Assembly (NCBI GenBank): GCA_009746045.1
Contig: RPFO01000031.1
Span: 1-24,600 of the forward strand
Direction: 5' to 3'
DNA: 24,600 bases
Source of the DNA: Mesostigma viride
Lineage: Eukaryota > Streptophyta > Mesostigmatophyceae > Mesostigmatales > Mesostigmataceae
A program made the position numbers and the translations under genes. Shown in pieces: positions 22,625-24,600 of the stretch (position 1 is its first letter; the number at the start of each line of letters is the position of its first letter). The notes beneath the pieces were generated by a model, which worked only from the letters and a program-made list of their open reading frames with translations, had not been told where the DNA came from and made no database searches.

Positions 22625-23216
22625 TTATACCACACTCACGTTCTGCGTGGTCACGGAGCAGGTGCAGATGGGCGCGTTCCTCTCGAGCGCCATGTAGGGG
22701 CGCCTGCACACGCGGCACGTGGGGTATGCGTGCCCGGCCACGGGGGCATTCTCTTCGGCGCACAGGATCTCGATCCACGTCGCCTTTGGGACCCGCGACA
22801 TGGCGATGACCTCGTTCCTGCACGTGTGGACCACCTTGGTGGGCGTCTTTCCATCGTCGAGCGTCTTAATCATGAGCGCGCTCCCGTGGATCGGCTCCCC
22901 CAGTATCTGTGTGGCGAGACGGTTGTGCTTGCGCGGCTCCGACCCACCCACGTACACGCCTACGGCCTTGCCCCACGTCTCCTTGCGCCTCGGACGGACG
23001 ATGTCCATCAACTTGGGGGGGCTTTGCCACCCAACAGCTTCCACACCTCGTGGTAGGAGAAGTCGGGGGGAACCTGACGATCATGGCGGCGTTTCCGAAC
23101 TCGGGGTCGACCAGTATGGCATTGGGGACATCCTCCTCGGCGGCCGCGGCTCCGTGCCCGTGGTTTGTGGCCCACTGTTCCATGTGCGACCAGAGCGCGC
23201 TCCCGAAAATATCCAT
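22625..23216 (-). CDS. Hypothetical protein with a C-terminal zinc ribbon-like cluster; two frame breaks
   Basis: The first segment starts MDIFGSALWSHMEQWATNHG and NAILVDPEFGNAAMIVRFPP in the 23216 frame. It continues one frame over with DFSYHEVWKLLGGKAPP, then in the 23044 frame with LMDIVRPRRKETWGKAVGVY, LIKTLDDGKT-like strands and RVPKATWIEILCAEENAP. The C-terminus has CRVCRRPYMALERNAPICTC, a likely zinc site (CxxC...CxC). Breaks fall at C6 (23075-23080) and C7 (23015-23021 on the plus strand as G7); one additional base at each makes 197 aa. Not a family I recognise. Divergent from the gene at 23243, sharing a 26-nt gap. Confidence 0.6.
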
Positions 23217-23242
23217 GTGTGCTATCTAGTGAGGGTGGCGAA

Positions 23243-23672
23243 ATGAACCGCAGCAGGGGCGTGATCACCGCCGACCGAGCCTACAACATGTCTCGAGAAT
23301 CCGCGCGGGGTAGCCGCATCACGGAGGACCGCATCATGCACACCGTGGAGACGGTGATCGAGTCGAGCGCGCGCCAGGGGCGGCAGTTCGCCTTCTACAC
23401 GGTGCCGCTGTACCAGTTCGGGCTGCCCATCTACAAGGCCTCGGAGGTGGTGAAGCACGTCGGACGGCGGCTGACCCATCGCGGGTTCCGCGTCAAGCAG
23501 GTGGGGAGAACATGGTGTACATCGAGTGGGGGCCGAATGGGGGGGAGAGCAAACCCAAGGCCCCGCCCCCCGCCAACGGAACCAAGGGGGGACGAACGCG
23601 AGGGATTCGATACGCCGCCTGGCGCTCACCCTGCAACGGACCCGCGAGCGGTGTGGATCAGCCACAAGATGA
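23243..23672 (+). CDS. DUF5759-like giant virus protein; two frame breaks
   Basis: Starts MNRSRGVITADRAYNMSRES; the core reads QFAFYTVPLYQFGLPIYKAS then VVKHVGRRLTHRGFRVKQVG and VYIEWG. This order (Y.vP.y..GlPiYk....... L...G F.V.......l.I.W) matches a short family common to many giant viruses, which I recall as DUF5759; function unassigned. The frame changes at the G4 run near 23501-23504 and again at G6 near 23595-23600; each needs one extra base, giving a 143-aa protein with stop at 23670-23672. That second reading is favoured because the unbroken frame to 23934 would cover the opposite gene entirely. The 46-nt overlap with that gene's 3' end remains. Confidence 0.72.
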
Positions 23673-23904
23673 GCAGGCCGAGGAGCGCGTCGCTCACGAC
23701 GGCTTCCATGTCGCAGTCCGCGACGTGGGGCAAGCCCAGTGCCGCGAAGACGGCGCGCGCGTGCTGGGCCAGCATGCCGCCTCGTCCGTACGTCACGGGA
23801 CTGGGCTGTTGCGCGCCGCGGAACGGCCTGACCCCCGCCCACGCGGTGGACTGTTGTGGCGAGGCGAACGACCAGCTGGGATGGGCGAGTCTGAGGGATG
23901 TCAT
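23626..23904 (-). CDS. Small membrane protein (92 aa)
   Basis: Starts MTSLRLAHPSWSFASPQQST, with a Gly-rich middle (VTYGRGGMLAQHARAVFAAL) and a C-terminal hydrophobic helix, SDALLGLLILWLIH (about 70-83), before a short RGSVAG tail. It resembles a C-tail-anchored viral membrane protein. The leader is AT-rich (ATTTAATCGCCACAATAGTAATAAGCGC). It converges with the DUF5759-like gene, overlapping by about 46 nt. Family not recognised. Confidence 0.5.
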   Translation of the reverse strand: MTSLRLAHPSWSFASPQQSTAWAGVRPFRGAQQPSPVTYGRGGMLAQHARAVFAALGLPHVADCDMEAVVSDALLGLLILWLIHTARGSVAG

Positions 23905-23948
23905 GAGTGCGCTTATTACTATTGTGGCGATTAAATATCCGCGGCGTC

Positions 23949-24599
23949 TCAGTTGTACCGTCGGTCACTCAGGCTATCATATCTCCTCGCTCTCATCACG
24001 TGCTCACTCTGGTCGCCTTCATCACCCGACTCGGCGGACAAGTACGCCTCATCCGACTCGGCCGACACATACTCGTACCCCGTAGCCGGCTCGAGCACTC
24101 CCGCCTTACGAAACTCTTCCACAGAATAGGCGGTCTTGTACCTCTTCGGCGGCCTCCTGGGATAGACTTCTCCTCTCCACCCCCTTGCCTTGTCCAAGTA
24201 TAGCTGGGTCTGGTAGTTCTGTTCGCGCACATTTTCCTTATCGACTTCTTTTTTCCCAAGACGCAAGACATCTCGGATAACCGGGGTTTCGCCCTTCTTT
24301 GCCTTGGACAGATTGTGCTGATGAGCCCCGCCATACCCACCAAAACTCCCAGGGGAGGGGTCCCATTCCGCGTGACGGGTGTGTTTGTCCTCCATATCGT
24401 TGTCGTCACCCATAATCCCCTCGTTAACAGTGTCTCGTGCAATCGAATCAGGGAAAGGATAACGATTAATAATGGGATCGTTCCTGAGTTGCCATCCACG
24501 TCCCGTTTCTATTGTACCCGCCCTTTCACGTTCTATCTGTCTCCATTCTTCTTCCTCCTGTCTCCTCTTTCTCTCTGCTTCTCTCCGTCTCGCCCGTTC
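23949..24599 (-). CDS. Hypothetical charged protein, N-terminus cut by window edge
   Basis: The frame is open from 24599 to the stop at 23949 (216 codons seen), with no upstream start inside the window; the ATG at 24413 could be an internal start. The first visible part is a highly charged helix (AERKRRQEEEEWRQIERER), then GRGWQLRNDPIINRYPFPDS. After it come KARGWRGEVYPRRPPKRYKT, YSVEEFRKAGVLEPATGYEY and an acidic, Ser-rich end (SAESDEAYLSAESGDEGDQS). The acidic repeat-like end and the charged helix suggest a disordered virion or scaffold protein (inference). Lower-GC codon use than in neighbours. Confidence 0.6.
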   Translation of the reverse strand, partial: ERARRREAERKRRQEEEEWRQIERERAGTIETGRGWQLRNDPIINRYPFPDSIARDTVNEGIMGDDNDMEDKHTRHAEWDPSPGSFGGYGGAHQHNLSKAKKGETPVIRDVLRLGKKEVDKENVREQNYQTQLYLDKARGWRGEVYPRRPPKRYKTAYSVEEFRKAGVLEPATGYEYVSAESDEAYLSAESGDEGDQSEHVMRARRYDSLSDRRYN

Positions 24600-24600
24600 T

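Overview
This window looks like part of a GC-rich genome of a large nucleocytoplasmic DNA virus (phylum Nucleocytoviricota), or a viral stretch in a host or metagenome assembly. The evidence is the gene set: a PrimPol/UL52-type primase, a poxvirus A22/RuvC-type Holliday junction resolvase beside a YqaJ-type exonuclease, several short proteins recognisable as giant-virus families (the DUF5832, DUF5759 and DUF5761 types, named from memory of their motifs), KilA-N/BRO-like paralogues, a lone intronless tRNA, short AT-rich intergenic gaps in otherwise GC-rich DNA, and genes packed on both strands. I cannot assign a family or host. No major capsid protein, packaging ATPase or DNA polymerase is present.

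Layout. 1-3.1 kb: two conserved viral genes on the minus strand, a degenerate mRNA-guanylyltransferase-like gene (+) and the primase (-). 3.1-5.5 kb (+): a cobalamin adenosyltransferase, a SLATT-type two-TM protein, two small proteins and a zinc-binding protein. 5.5-7.0 kb: a PD-(D/E)XK-like nuclease (-) divergent from a BRO/KilA-like gene (+), followed by a small graveyard of duplicated gene scraps. 7.1-11 kb: a coiled-coil protein, a DUF5761-like protein, resolvase, exonuclease, a DUF5832-like protein and a small membrane protein. 11-13 kb: a coiled-coil protein and a second zinc-binding protein, then a tRNA-Ile(UAU) and a perfect hairpin. 13.3-15.4 kb: two more BRO/KilA-like paralogues, convergent. 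15.4-22.6 kb (-): three large fibre or adhesin-like genes with bacterial Ig-like repeats, LamG/ConA-like domains and phage-tail-fibre-like motifs. 22.6-24.6 kb: four small genes, the last running off the right edge.

Two window-wide patterns matter. First, at least ten genes are split by single-base frame breaks, nearly all at G or C runs and nearly all in the same direction (one base short). This reads as homopolymer undercalling in the assembly rather than biological decay, so split reading frames are treated here as single genes. Second, the motif GCGC(TT/AA)AAA lies 20-38 nt upstream of several replication-type genes (primase, nuclease, KilA gene, a left-edge gene, and weaker forms at two others) and was not found before the fibre genes. 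It is a candidate early promoter and also decides two start codons.
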